Source of the DNA: Kalaharituber pfeilii
Taxonomy: Eukaryota; Ascomycota; Pezizomycetes; Pezizales; Pezizaceae
Direction of reading: 5' to 3'
NCBI GenBank assembly: GCA_015179045.1
Contig: WHUZ01000093.1
Location: forward strand, 1 to 64,000
DNA: 64,000 nucleotides
The notes under the pieces were generated by a model. That model was not told where the DNA came from and did no database searches. It worked only from the letters and a program-made list of their open reading frames with translations. Every line of letters begins with the position of its first letter. Within the stretch, counting starts at the first letter, position 1. Both the position numbers and the translations under genes were made by a program. Positions 25,099-37,500 of this stretch are shown piece after piece.

Positions 25099-25460
25099 TA
25101 TCTCGCTGGTAGGGGGTATGGGGAATATCTCGAGAGAGTAGAGTTGAGTGGGTACTCAACATCAAGTACTAGTAACAGTTATAATTTTTGGAGTCACCAC
25201 TTAAGACATACTATACAGCGAGAACAAAAGAATAAGCAATGGTACCTCTGGAATCGCGCAATTAATTCCGCTAAGCAAAGAAAACTACTAATATCGGCAG
25301 TATAATGCCGCGCCACCTTTATTAACGATAGCTCTTGCAATATAGCAGAAAAGGCGCATTACTAATTAACGGAATGAAGACGGTCTATATCTTCTATATA
25401 TCCTTTACTTTCCTTTCCCCGCTTCTGGATATATACAAAATCAACAACTTCGGCCTTTTT
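25099..25460. other. Short spacer between MITE and minisatellite
   Basis: A/T-rich, with no gene or repeat that I can define. Confidence 0.5.
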
Positions 25461-26543
25461 GAGCGCCACAATATACTGTATATTGCAGATATAAACAGGA
25501 ATCGCGGCCACTCGCCGTAAGTACTGCTGTGAGCGCCACAATATACTGTACATTGCAGATATAAGCAGGAATCGCGGCCACTCGTCGTAAGTACTGCTGT
25601 GAGCGCCACAATATACTGTATATTGCAGATATAAGCAGGAATCGCGGTCACTCGTCGTAAGTACTGCTGTGAGCGCCACAATATACTGTATATTGCAGAT
25701 ATAAGCAGGAATCGCGGCCACTCGTCGTAAGCACTGCTGTGAGCGCCACAATTATACTGTATATTGCAGATATAAGCAGGAATCGCGGTCACTCGTCGTA
25801 AGTACTGCTGTGAGCGCCACAATATACTGTATATTGCAGATATAAGCAGGAATCGCGGTCACTCGTCGTAAGTACTGCTGTGAGCGCCACAATATACTGT
25901 ACATTGCAGGTATAAGCAGGAATCGCGGCTACTCGTCGTAAGTACTGCTGTGAGCGCCACAATATACTGTATATTGCAGATATAAGCAGGAATCGCGGTC
26001 ACTCGTCGTAAGTACTGCTGTGAGCGCCACAATATACTGTATATTGCAGATATAAGCAGGAATCGCGGTCACTCGTCGTAAGCACTGCTGTGAGCGCCAC
26101 AATTATACTGTATATTGCAGATATAAGCAGGAATCGCGGCTACTCGTCGTAAGTACTGCTGTGAGCGCCACAATATACTGTATATTGCAGACATAAACAG
26201 GAATCGCGGCCATTCGTCGTAAGTACTGCTGTGAGCGCCACAATATACTGTATATTGCAGATATAAACAGGAATCGCGGTCACTCGTCGTAAGTACTGCT
26301 GTGAGCGCCACAATATACTGTATATTGCAGATATAAGCAGGAATCGCGGTCACTCGTCGTAAGTACTGCTGTGAGCGCCACAATATACTGTACATTGCAG
26401 ATATAAGCAGGAATCGCGGCTACTCGTCGTAAGTACTGCTGTGAGCGCCACAATATACTGTATATTGCAGATATAAGCAGGAATCGCGGCCACTCGTCGT
26501 AAGTACTGCTGTGAGCGCCACAATATACTGTATATTGCAGATA
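25461..26543. repeat. 70-bp minisatellite, 15 full copies and one partial
   Basis: Units start at 25461, 25531, 25601, 25671, 25741, 25812, 25882, 25952, 26022, 26092, 26163, 26233, 26303, 26373 and 26443, and a partial copy runs from 26513 to 26543. Each unit begins GAGCGCCACAATATACTG and ends GTAAGTACTGCTGT. The unit contains the near-perfect palindrome CAATATACTGTATATTG. Units are 70 bp, except two of 71 bp (25741 and 26092) that share one inserted T. Copies differ at only a few positions. Because 70 is not a multiple of three, the reverse-strand frames cycle through repeating peptides but are not genes. Confidence 0.97.
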
Positions 26544-29500
26544 GAAAAAGGGCACATGAACTGGGGGAATTAATTGTGCCATTGCTAAGGACACAAAATG
26601 TCTGGGGAAATTGAGGATTTAGTTGATAAACAATGGAAATGAATCGAAATCGGGTAAATGGAACACTTATTTCCTTCTAGGGTTGTCTCCAGACTGGGAT
26701 AGATTCTTGAATACAGCAATCGATCAAGATACTTGTCTAGAGCACGTCAGGCCTTGGGAGCACTATCTCCTTTTTGGAATTACAAAGGCACAGAACACCG
26801 GCCTCGGCGCGTGGGGACTATATCAGAGTATCGCATTTTTCTGTTTTCATCAGGTTTTCCGTACGATACCTTTTGGTAGAATTCTCCTATCCGGAATCCA
26901 ATACACTCCGTGCCGAACATTACAAATACACATTTTTAGTTTTTTCTTCCGAGCGCCGTGATCTATTTTAAGAGTTAATTTTGTGGATGGTATTTCATGC
27001 ATCCTTGCCTACATCAAGATCAACATGCAAGGGGGGGATATTTTAGGCTGAGGAACCAGCACTGGATTGGAGAGCAGGTGGGGGGAAGATGAGGGGTATT
27101 CTGTCTATACCGAATGGAAAGTCGGAGCACTCTAGGATGCTGTGCTGGGTACGGAGATCTAGAACAGAATCAAAAAGTCAGGCATAGGATGCACGGAGGC
27201 GCGATAACAATTTAGAGCAGTCAGAAGTCTAGAATCTTTGGCTCCAACGGTCACTGGCTGCGGAGTAATGGATTGCCAGGTGAAGGCCCCGGATCCAATA
27301 CAGCAGATGCAATTTAGAATGACTGTCACCTTACTTTACTTACTTAAGTACATAAACACTGGACCTTGTTCAGAGTGCAGATAATAGAGAGGATGCGATT
27401 TAAAGCTGGCCTTACTCCAAATCTTCTGACCAAGCTCAAGATGGCAAAGCGGGCAAAATATAGAGCTGGCTCTGTGATTTCAGGATGCGATTTTGCTGGG
27501 GCCCCTTGACACTGTTGACAAGCGGGCACTGTCTGGCTCTAAACATGAAAAAGGTATATTTCTTATAATCATATGCACTGTTTTACATGTCAACTTGCAT
27601 TTATGCACTCATTCATATCCACAATGCTGTCTGAGCATTTACTAATAATGTATCCGCAGCCCTAAACGTGCTGATGGCAAAAACGCAGGCGCATTCTCCA
27701 GTCCTGTAGCTGAATAGGCTGTAGAGTTCTCGTGTGGCATGGAGTCCGTACGTTCGTACATTTTGATTTTTTCTGTGAGTTTGTATGTATGTACTCACAG
27801 TGGGATTTTTTCTGTGGGTTTGTAGGAGCCACTGCAACTGAGAAAACGCATTTTTTACAGCCAGTCTGTCTGGCTTCTGACCCCTGCTGGCTTTATCACC
27901 AGGGTGTTGAACAGGGGGTCTTGTCGTCGTGCCAGGGCCCCTGCAAATACATAGAGCAAGTTGACATCGCATCCTCTCTAATAAGAAGGTATGAGTCTTC
28001 AAATTTTTGTTCGTAATGCGAGCTTACATGACAATGCCAGATGCTGATCTCCCGAAATATTAGGGTCATCTGCCGGATTGATTTCTTCAACCATACCGAA
28101 CAATGAGCTTTGAGATTCTATAGGTGAAAAGATCAGATGAAAATTTCATCCCAAAAAATTCATGATTTAACTGTCAATGAGATATCCACAATGTTTTCTT
28201 TTTCTCAGCTCTTTCACCAATTCCATCATGGCCATGCCCCCAGTGAATCAGATGGACAACGAACAGGGCCAGCGCTAGAAAAAGGGACTTGCAGTTGGAG
28301 GCGTGGCTGATCGACAGGTACATTGGCGGTCAGAGAAACTCAATTACCGCCCTTGCTAACTCTTCTGGAAGAGAAAATAATCCGGGAGTGTAATCAGGGA
28401 TTTTGCAAGTAACGCAACCTGCACAAAGGGGTTTACTGGTTGGCGCGCCGTACGATTACTTTCCTGCTGCATTTTCCGCATTGCAGGGTTCCACAGAGCA
28501 TATTACATGCATAACAGCGATAACCAATTACCGGATTTGGTAGCTGAGGGAAATCTGTTGGTACAAGACAGCAGAGTGTAGGTTATTTTTACCTCTGAGG
28601 CGGTGTGTTGGTTGAGCAAAGTATACACTTCAACTTGGGCTATCAATGGCTTGACATACATCATGTTCATCAAAGGGCATCCGCGCAATTGCGCTACTGC
28701 CACGATTCCTACTAAACGGGCTCATTACAAGCTACGATTGGAACACCGAACCATAAGACAATAGCTAGAGGCATCTCGCCTGCGCCGAGAAAACAAAGAA
28801 GTGGCAAGGTATAAGGGGGTATACAAACGGTTTGAAGTGATGGCTACGGAGGGTTTGGGATTGGGAGCGACAATAATTGACATGTGGAGTGGCAAATGAG
28901 ATGGCATTGAATTAATAAAATTATTTGGCGAGCAAAGCTCTTTTCGTCAGAGGGCCGGCGTTTAGCATTAACTAATCGTTAAGCGAGGAAATGGTTAGAT
29001 CTGAGAAGATCATGTCTGCCGTCGCGGGGGGTTTCTAGTTGAGTGAGGCATGGGGGGGTAGGGGAGTTGCTCCATAGGCTGCCGGATAACTGACCATGTT
29101 AATAGCTGACTTTCCGAGCTCGACCGGTAGTTCCAAGCATTTGAAAGCTGAGCCCCTCGTAATACCTTACAATACATGTTCTCGTGCCTGCGAAGGCCGT
29201 AGGTACTACTGTAGTCTTTGCACGTCTTGGCAGCACCCATTGCCTGTGTGGGTTACGAGATCTAGCGTATCCTCACATGATATAATCCGTTCCAATATCG
29301 ACCAGCGTGCTGATGTATGCTTATCAGATCCTGAGCTTGTTTGGTTACGTCCATGGCAGAAGAATCAAGCTGCGAGCCGATGCCAAGAACGAGGTGGACC
29401 TCATCCGGTGATCATCATTTGGCATTGCATTGTGAATCGCGATCGATTGCCGTACTGTTTTTCGATATGCGGACAATTGTGGTGAAGTGCTAGTTATTCA

Positions 29501-30068
29501 CATACCAATACCGTTAGATCAACAGCCGCACCCCATTTCGTGACGAAGTATGAGTACATAACTTCTAAGTGCTGTACTAGTACTCCTCACATGATGATGG
29601 TCCTGCTGAGTCATGGAGCGCAGCAGTTGCGCTGTCATGACGAGGTGACTGACAAGTCAGCGGGCGGTCGGCTTCGTGCATGTCTTGAAATTCCCACTTG
29701 TCCATGGCAGCCGTGACGAGTGCTCCCATTTCCGCCGGCCACTTGTGCTGTCTATTATACCGCATGGCACGAAAGGTTGACGACTTGCCTGCTGCACTGG
29801 TGGAATGCGATGGAATGCCGTCGAACGCATCAAAGGACGCCGCAGAGCTAAGTGTAAACGTTGCAAAGAAAGCGAGTGCGCTTGAACTTGGGGCTTTCTT
29901 ATTACAACTTGATCACACAAACCCAGAGCTTTACCTGGCGACTGAGGCTTCCGGCTGCTGAGTGGCTTGCGTAGCTCTTTCAATCTGTGGCTTATTCAGC
30001 CAGCGAAAAGCAGGCAGCTTTGGCGATACCAAGGACTTGGTTGGTAGTCCCTGCCTGTCCTGCTCGCC
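26544..30068. other. Gene-poor stretch before Dsk2, with a possible decayed coding remnant
   Basis: No intact gene is visible. The one stretch that reads like decayed protein is 28617-28890 on the plus strand, listed separately. The other frames (27613-28002 -, 29096-29485 +, 29657-29983 - and 29698-29961 +) show no family motif. Confidence 0.45.
28617..28890 (+). pseudogene. Possible decayed ORF (transposon remnant?)
   Basis: Read on the plus strand from about 28617, one frame gives about 45 residues, a single TAG at about 28760, and then LEASRLRRENKEVARYKG and about 30 more residues before a stop. The second half looks like a charged leucine-zipper helix. A plausible protein interrupted by one stop in a repeat-rich neighbourhood suggests a dead gene or transposase end, but I cannot name a family and the reading may be chance. 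Confidence 0.2.
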
Positions 30069-30146
30069 CCATCACGCTCCCCTCTCCCCTCTCCTCTCTC
30101 CCCTCTCCAACTCTCCCCCCCCCCACCCCCCACCCCCCACCCCAAC
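30069..30146 (+). promoter_or_regulatory. Pyrimidine-rich tract in the Dsk2 promoter
   Basis: A block of CCCCTCTC-type sequence followed by C8-10 runs broken by single A, about 200-270 bp upstream of the Dsk2 start codon. CT-rich blocks close to the transcription start are common in fungal housekeeping promoters. No factor is assigned. Confidence 0.4.
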
Positions 30147-30341
30147 CTAACGCAGGCCGACGCTTTCTGCACGGCAAATTTGACACTTCCCTCCACATCA
30201 TCGTTCCGAGAGAAGGATAAGCGAAGGGCTTTGTTTCGTGATCGACATCTGCTTGCTCTCACTCTTGCTCGATTGCCCCTCCCCCACAGTAAACCCCAGC
30301 TTTTCTCGTCAGAAAAGCAACTCCATTTCGACCCCACCATC

Positions 30342-31889
30342 ATGGCCTCCAGCAACAGTGCAGCCACTGATGTCGACCATAACTCGGCCGATGATGCACC
30401 CCCCATCAGCTTCACCGTCAAGACAACAAAAGACGAGAAATACACGCTTTCTCTTCCCACTACCACGCTTGTATCCGAGCTCAAGCAGAAACTCCACGAG
30501 TATTCACAGATTGCCCCGGAGTCTCAACGCTTAATCTTCTCGGGGCGTGTGATGAAAGATGAGGAGTCACTGGCATTCTACAAGGTCCAGAACGGACACA
30601 CAATACATCTTGTGAAGGGCGCGGCATCGAACCAAAGGGCCGCAGCGGGCGGGGCTGCTGGGAGCTCGGCGACTGCAGAAGGCACTGGGTCCCCGAGACT
30701 ACCGAGAAACATTGCTGCGGGGTCGGGGAACAACCCGTTGGCGGGGCTTACCGGAGCAAGATATGCCGGGTTGGCACCGCTTCCGAATGCAAGCCTCTTC
30801 GGTCCAGACGGTGGGGTATGTCCTGCACCACAAAACTACCTCTCCTTGGCGATTGAGTCTTTTAACTGTATGTCATTGGGGAATTCTAATCTTACTTGGT
30901 GTGCATAGATGGGTCCTCTGCCCGACGTGGAACAGGTGCTCAGCATGATGTCGGCTCCCGGTTTCCAGGCTACGATGAACGAGATGCTCCAGAACCCGCA
31001 GATGCTTGATTACCTTTTGCAATCGAACCCAGCTTTGCGCATGATACCTGGTGCTCGGGAAATGATGCAGTCCGCGGAGTTTAGACAGATGATGTCGAAC
31101 CCCGAGGTGATACGCCAGATGTCCAGATTGAGAGAACTCGGAGGACTTGGTGGCAGAGGTGCTTCAGCGTTTCCAGCGCCGGGGGTTACGGATACGACGC
31201 CGGCACAGCAACAAGGGCAGCAACAGTCTACGCAACAACAAGGCACAACTCAGCAGCAATCGCAGCCGCATTCACATTCGCAGCCGCATTCGCAGCCGCA
31301 TTCCCAGCCGCATTCGCAGCCGCATTCACAGCCACATTCTCCGCCAAACCCGTTTGCAGCGAATCCATTTGCAGCGCTATTTGGTGGCGCTCCCCCTCCT
31401 GTAGGTGGACAGCAGAATCAGCCACCACCGCTCTCAGGGAATCCGTATGCGGGCTTAGCAAACATCTTTGGTGTTGCTCCCCCAACAGGCCAACAGCAAC
31501 AGCAGTCACCGACAACTCAACCTGGCGCCACGTCGCCGCCCCAGCTCCCTAGCATCGACTGGGGCGCCATGTCAGATGTTCTTCGTCAAATGTACGGAAA
31601 TCTGCCAGAACAACAAGGTCAAGGACAACATGGCCAAGGACAACAGGGTCAAGGCCAATCACAACCGCCACTGATACCTCCGTATTGGTTGGGATTGGGG
31701 GGATTGGGGGGATTAGGTGGCCTAGGGGCCGCGTCACCGCCACCGCCGCCGGATACGAGGCCACCGGAGGAGCGGTACGCTGATCAGCTGAGGCAGTTGA
31801 ATGATATGGGGTTCTATGATTTTGATAGGAATATTGAGGCGTTGAGAAGGGCTGGAGGTCTGTGCAGGGGGCAATTCAGCATCTGTTAG
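30342..31889 (+). CDS. dsk2: Ubiquilin/Dsk2, UBL-UBA ubiquitin shuttle; frameshift in the UBA
   Basis: Exon 1 is 30342-30815, the intron 30816-30908 (GTATGT...CATAG) and exon 2 starts at 30909. The UBL domain follows a short Ser/Ala/Asp leader (ISFTVKTTKDEKYTLSL to QNGHTIHLVKG). An STI1-type region follows (VEQVLSMMSAPGF, MLQNPQML and REMMQSAEFRQMMSNPEV), then a Gln-rich linker with SQPH repeats, then the UBA (PPEERYADQLRQLNDMGFYD and onward). Dsk2 carries ubiquitylated clients to the proteasome: the UBL binds the proteasome and the UBA binds ubiquitin. As read, the UBA breaks after RRAGG and stops at 31889. With one more base near 31857 the frame would give SVQGAIQHLLGD and stop at 31897, the usual end of a Dsk2 UBA. 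The ATG at 30342 fits better than upstream in-frame starts, which would add a leader unlike the family. Confidence 0.93.
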
Positions 31890-31897
31890 GGGACTGA

Positions 31898-33310
31898 GGG
31901 GGTTTATGAAGGTTATTAAGACAGTTGGGGAGGGATGCAAGAGAGGAGAAGAGGGATGGTATTGAGCGACGCATGGTATTTTAATTATTCAAGGATTGAG
32001 TTTGATGGGATTATGATTATTTCCTTTGTGCACTTCTGTGTGCTGCGTTTTTTTTATGTTGTAGTCTCTTGATCTTTGTCCTACCACTATTTATTAGTGT
32101 TGAAATATGAAGTAGGAATTTCCATCTCGGTTTTCAATCTGTAATCCGGGTTTCCTGTGAATGGGTGGCGTTGCTTTTATTTATTTTTAACTCTTAGTCA
32201 TCAGTCAATCCAAATCCTGTGTGTGTTTGAGTGTGTATCGGACTGTGCAAATTTCCCTCCCCCCTTTTAATTTTTCCCAACTTTCTAGCAATAGCTCAGC
32301 TGTACAACAGATTGAACCCAGCTAAAGATTAAAAATAACACATATATTATCCCGTGTACTTCCCATTCCACCCTCCCTTTCTTCCCCCCCTCCCCCCCTC
32401 CCCCCTTCCCCCCCTCCCCCCGTGCTACCGCTGCACTACTTCTAGTCACAAACCACCCCTTACATCGTTGGTGACTTCTGAACTTGTTTTTTATTTTCTT
32501 TTTTTTTTTTTTTTTTCAGGGCTCCTTAAACAACAACTGAGATTTTATTGACATTACATAAACTGGGTTTACTTGGGCGGTGGGGGGGAACGGTTACCCT
32601 GATGTCCCTGAATAGGGGGGAAAATGCGCCCTCATTCACCGCAACCAACCATCACCACGACGCAACTGTTCAATGGTTCATGTTTTTCATCCGACGTATG
32701 GCAATTTTAATTTTTTTTTTTTAAAAAAAGGAAATAATAATCTCTATTTAGATCGAGATTTGAAAAAAAAAATAAAAAAAATAAAAATAGAGGACTAAGG
32801 CTACATTAGATACAATTTTTTATTTATTTATTTACTTATTTATTTATTTTTTTTTGCTGCCAATACTGAAGTACATCTGTTTAATCATCGATCTTCCTTT
32901 CCACAATATCTATCAATATCCTCCCTACTCGACTTTCCAGATGCAATTCTTCTCTGTCTATATAGTCAATACTATTCGAAGACCCCCTCCCCCCCATTTC
33001 CCCCCACCTCCAATGTACATACATAAACTATACAAAAACCATGAACTACCTAAGCGTCAATCCTCCAACCCCCCCCCCCCCCCACCAAGCAAAAACCGAG
33101 ACCGCAGCGTGTAAAAGTTGAACATAATAACCTCCTAATAAACAGAGACATAAAACATACACAAAAAGTACAAAATCCTTTCTTTCTCTCTCATTCTCTT
33201 CGTGCGTAAATAAAACAGATTTTTCGTTATATTATATATATGGGCACAAACAGCAGTAGCAGTACAGTACATGAATTGATAAGAACCCGTGAAAAACCGA
33301 GACGAAGGGG

Positions 33311-33346
<36 letters not shown>

Positions 33347-33836
33347 ACAAGAGTCAAGAGACAAAGCCTAGGCAGAAAGAGAGGGCCACGGATAGAGAGA
33401 ACAAAGAAAGGAGAAAAAAAGTTGATATGCAAGAAAAATTCCTCGAATCAGAATAATTAAGCTGAAATGATAATAAAAGAGTCATAGGATCTCCGGAAAA
33501 ATAAAAAAATTGTGGGATTGGAAGAGTACGACGAGAGTAGAAGGGGGAAGGCATGAACAAGGCGGGATATAAGGGTTGGAATGGATTTCATTAAGCTTCT
33601 ATCAAGCTTATTGGCGTTGAATCCCTCTTCCGGATTCTGAAGAAGAGTAGGATGGTAGTAGGTTGGAGGGACATGGCGTGTAGATAAATGTGCATCAATC
33701 AATGCGTATCCACGTAAATCCAAATCCGCGTATTCGTGCATTCATGTCTCATCTGTGACATTGCCGCCTTGTTCTATTGTTCTTTTGTATAAGACCTGGT
33801 ATTGAGAGGGCAAACGAGTTCGGCAACACAATAGAG

Positions 33837-33868
<32 letters not shown>

Positions 33869-34505
33869 ATATATAAACACCCAAACATCGCGCCGGTCCC
33901 TATTTTATATATAACCCTAGAAGAAAAAAAAAGTAGACACATTAGATACTTCAAAAACCATATTCAAAACCATAGAGCATGAAGGCTCTTATGAAACCTA
34001 TTGGACAATATAGATTTGTACAGTACAAACTGCAGCAGCGACAACATTGTAATGTCCAACACAATTGTGCCATAAAAATAGAACAAATTCACCTAAGTCC
34101 CAGACTCTTCATTATCAAGAAGAGCTAACCCATCCAAGGGCCAGGTTTCCTGAAAAAGGGACGCTTTTCTCATCTTGAACAAATCAAGATGGGTGATATA
34201 ACAAGATTCCGTGCATGCACATGAAACAATATGCGAAGACAAAAGAAAAACAAACACAATTATGCGGAACTCCTATAGATGATATCTTAAAGATCCCAAA
34301 AAGAAATCGAAAAACGAATAACGAAAACTAGAAAAAAAGATGAGGAGAGCAAACATAACTGAAGCCAGCCAACAGTGAGAACGTAAAATCCATCATGGGT
34401 TTCAGCTCTCATGGGTCTGTTTTATGAATCCAATATATGGTTTTCTAGGTTGGCAAAGCCTTTCGGCAACGCCAAAACTCCGCAAATATATCCTACTGTA
34501 TTCCT
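31898..34505. other. Intergenic between convergent Dsk2 and the histidine kinase
   Basis: The two genes are convergent, so this is 3' flank on both sides. It holds long homopolymers and simple runs: a C/T block at 32371-32420, T at 32497-32517, A/T tracts at 32706-32800, TTTA repeats at 32818-32853, C at 33069-33083, A at 33310-33345 and A at 33837-33867. No gene is visible. Confidence 0.6.
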
Positions 34506-37500
34506 TTATTGGCCCCTTTGCCCGGAGGCCGGTCTAGCTAGAAAGTATTTTGGAGGAGAATTATCCGCACTTTCAACCCTCCGGTGCACGGTATCATTCC
34601 GGGTAAGGCTTTCGTCCCTTTTCCGCTCTGCTTCTAGAATTGGTTTCCAGCCATTGGATAGCACACTTGCTGCAGACTTGCTCCTAGGTCTGTTGGCCTT
34701 TGCAGGTGTAGTTGCCACCTTCGTGGGACTCTTTCCATAGACCTGAAATTTATCCTCTGTTGTTGCAGCCCCTGATCGATCACGGTCAAGGTTTTCCTTC
34801 GGCGGCCGACAATATTGCTTCAAAACTTTTCTCAATTCATTCCGCTTAATCGGCTTTGCAAGAAAGAAGTTCATTCCAGCTTCCCTACACTCCTTCATGT
34901 TACTTTCTTCGGAAAAGGCAGTAAGCGCTACAATCGGTGCATTATATCCAAGTTGGCGGATAATTCGCGTAGCTTCTAACCCATCCACATTTGGCATCTG
35001 TATGTCCATGAACACCAAGTCGAAGGTTTTGTTTTGTTCCAAAGCGCTTTTCACGCAGTCGACAGCCTCTTGACCGTCTTTAGCAAAAGAAATATCTTGG
35101 ACATTTTCCAGTTTGAGCATTCGTGACACCACTTCTTGGTTGACCATGTTGTCTTCGGCAACTAGGACTTTCAGAGCTGATAAGGGTCTCTCCTCTACGG
35201 GAGGCGTAACTGCAGCAGTTGTATTGGTCTCTCCACTAGCAGCAGAATAGATTGTCTCGCCAGCTGGGCTGTGAAACAGATCGGAAGCTTCACTTCGTGG
35301 AGTAGCATGTGATGATGAACCTTGTAAATAGTAGTTTGAAGGTAGGCCATTCAAGGTGGGTTTATTTCCTCTTCCATAGCACATGCTATTCCTAGGAAGA
35401 GTTGCACCCACACTCTTCGAGCCTAGGCTTCTAACACTGGCATTGGATCTTAACGATTTTGTTTCATTCCAGTTGTCTTGGCTTGGGTCCACAGGTGGTT
35501 GTGGCGGCGGCAGCGGCGGTGGTGGTGGTGGTGTCGCTGGGAATGGGTGTTTTGATATAGGTAATAACATGCCAGAGAACTCAGAAGCTTCCATGCTTGC
35601 CGCACCGGATTTGACAAACTTCAATGGTAGTAAGACGGTGAATGTACTACCAGTCTGTTCGAGACTCCTAAGGTGAATCGTTCCGTGCATAAGCTTTGTG
35701 AGCTGTGCACATATACTTAACCCTAGTCCTGTCCCACCATACCGTTTGCTTAGGCGCAAATCTCCTTGAACAAAAGGCTCAAAAACACGCTGCTGGAGAT
35801 GCTCAGGAATCCCAGGGCCAGTATCCTCTACTGCAAATTCAAACCAAAACGATTTTGCATCTGGAGGAGGTTCCAGATCTTCGGTGTCAGAGGAAGCAGC
35901 TTCATATTTGTCCGCGTTATCCGAGTGGGTCTCGGATAAGCTTGCCTGTAAACCGTTTCCAGGGTTTTGCGGCAACAGCATTGGGCTAGGAGCCTTCGAA
36001 TTAGGGTTCGAGTTTGCTTCTTTACTTTGTAGTTTTGAGTTGACAGATGGTCTAATGCTTGCCCCCGAGCCTGTTTTAGAGGAAGATTTAGGCTTTCTGT
36101 ACCTGTCGAGGTCGGTCGATGATGCGATGGGAACAGGCTGTTCTACCTCTTCCTTAAGGGTAATGCGAAGCTGAACAAGTCCGTTTTCACTGATCATAGT
36201 GTCAGCACAATTGAGACAGAGAAGAGGGCCATAAAGTACTCACGGAGTGAACTTCAAACTATTGCCTACTAGATTGATCAAAACTTGCAAAATTCTATTG
36301 GAGTCGCCCCAGAGTACCATATCCATCACCTCTTCTTCGGGTTCCAGGAGAATAGAAAAGTCTATATGACTATCCTTTGCTTGCTGGCCGAAGATAGAAT
36401 TGATTTGAGTTACAATCTCTAGCATTCTAAATTGACCCTCGTCCAGTGTAAGGAGGTGACCACCAAACTGGTTTTTGCTGAAATTCAGTAAATCTGTTAG
36501 GAGATTGTGAAGTAGTTCCCCACTCCGGTAAACCACACTTAGGGATTCCTTGATCTTCGTCAAGTCCTGTTCTCCCATGCAAACTGCGGCCATTCCCAAG
36601 ATGCCATTCAAGGGCGTCCTCAGTTCATGAGAGATGTTAGCAACGAATAACCCCTTTGCTTCGTTCGCGGCCTCTGCAAGCTTCTTTTGCTCCTCCAGCT
36701 CCTTGGTTCTTTCAGCTACCCTCTCTTCAAGATGTTCATATTGCCGAGCAAGTTCGTCCGTCATTGCGTTGTATGTATTCGTAAGATCGGTAAGCTCATC
36801 CTCAATCCATACTCTTGATAACTCGACTCTTCCAGGAATGCGGAAAATTCGTCGCCGGGATTCATGACTGGAGTGACGATCAACCTGTTCCTGTTTCTTG
36901 GGAAAACGTTTCCGAAGATTGAAATTTAGCAATTTGAATCCACGCTCGAGGTTATCTGGGGGAAGGCTATTGATTGACATATTGTCACGTTCACTGTCCG
37001 AGCTACCACGATAATATGACGGTGGTTGAGTCGCTGTTGAAGAGTGTAATGTAAGCCTCTGACGAAAAAAAAACTGAATTGCAACCATGAACCTACTTTT
37101 GGATGTAGCTTCTTTCAAGCGTGCGATTGGACGGACAGCAAAATGTGCAATGGGACAAACAACCAGCACTACAATAAAGCATGTACCAAAGACAGTAGCC
37201 AGCATTATATTTCTGAGTTTTCCAATGGGGCCAAAAACTTCCGCCTGTGTTTGTTCGCAGATCAAGACCCAATTGACAAGATCAAATGACGGCATGACAT
37301 ACCTAGATAAGCTAATTAGCAGTTTTTTTGTCAAGGATATTTGGTTACCTTACCCTGCAGACACCTTGGTCCCTTGTGCATTCACTGTTCTCTCCATGCG
37401 GCCTGCGCTGCGTACGCGGTCGTTTCCTGCCTCCAACATGCTAAAACCAAGTTGGTCAAATGGCTTTGGAACTTTGGGGAAAGGGAGTTGAAACCCTTCT

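Noticed and set aside
25461..26543. CRISPR-like direct repeats
   Set aside because: Repeats are contiguous 70-bp units without unique spacers, and the genome is eukaryotic. This is a minisatellite.
25362..26594. Repeat-encoded proteins on the minus strand
   Set aside because: The 70-bp unit shifts frame each copy, so the frames only exist because few stops fall in the repeat. There is no start, intron or family support.
37020..37085. Small intron within the kinase exon near the HAMP region
   Set aside because: A GTTCAT...CAGAG segment of 36 bp could be removed in frame, but the donor is weak and the frame is open without it.
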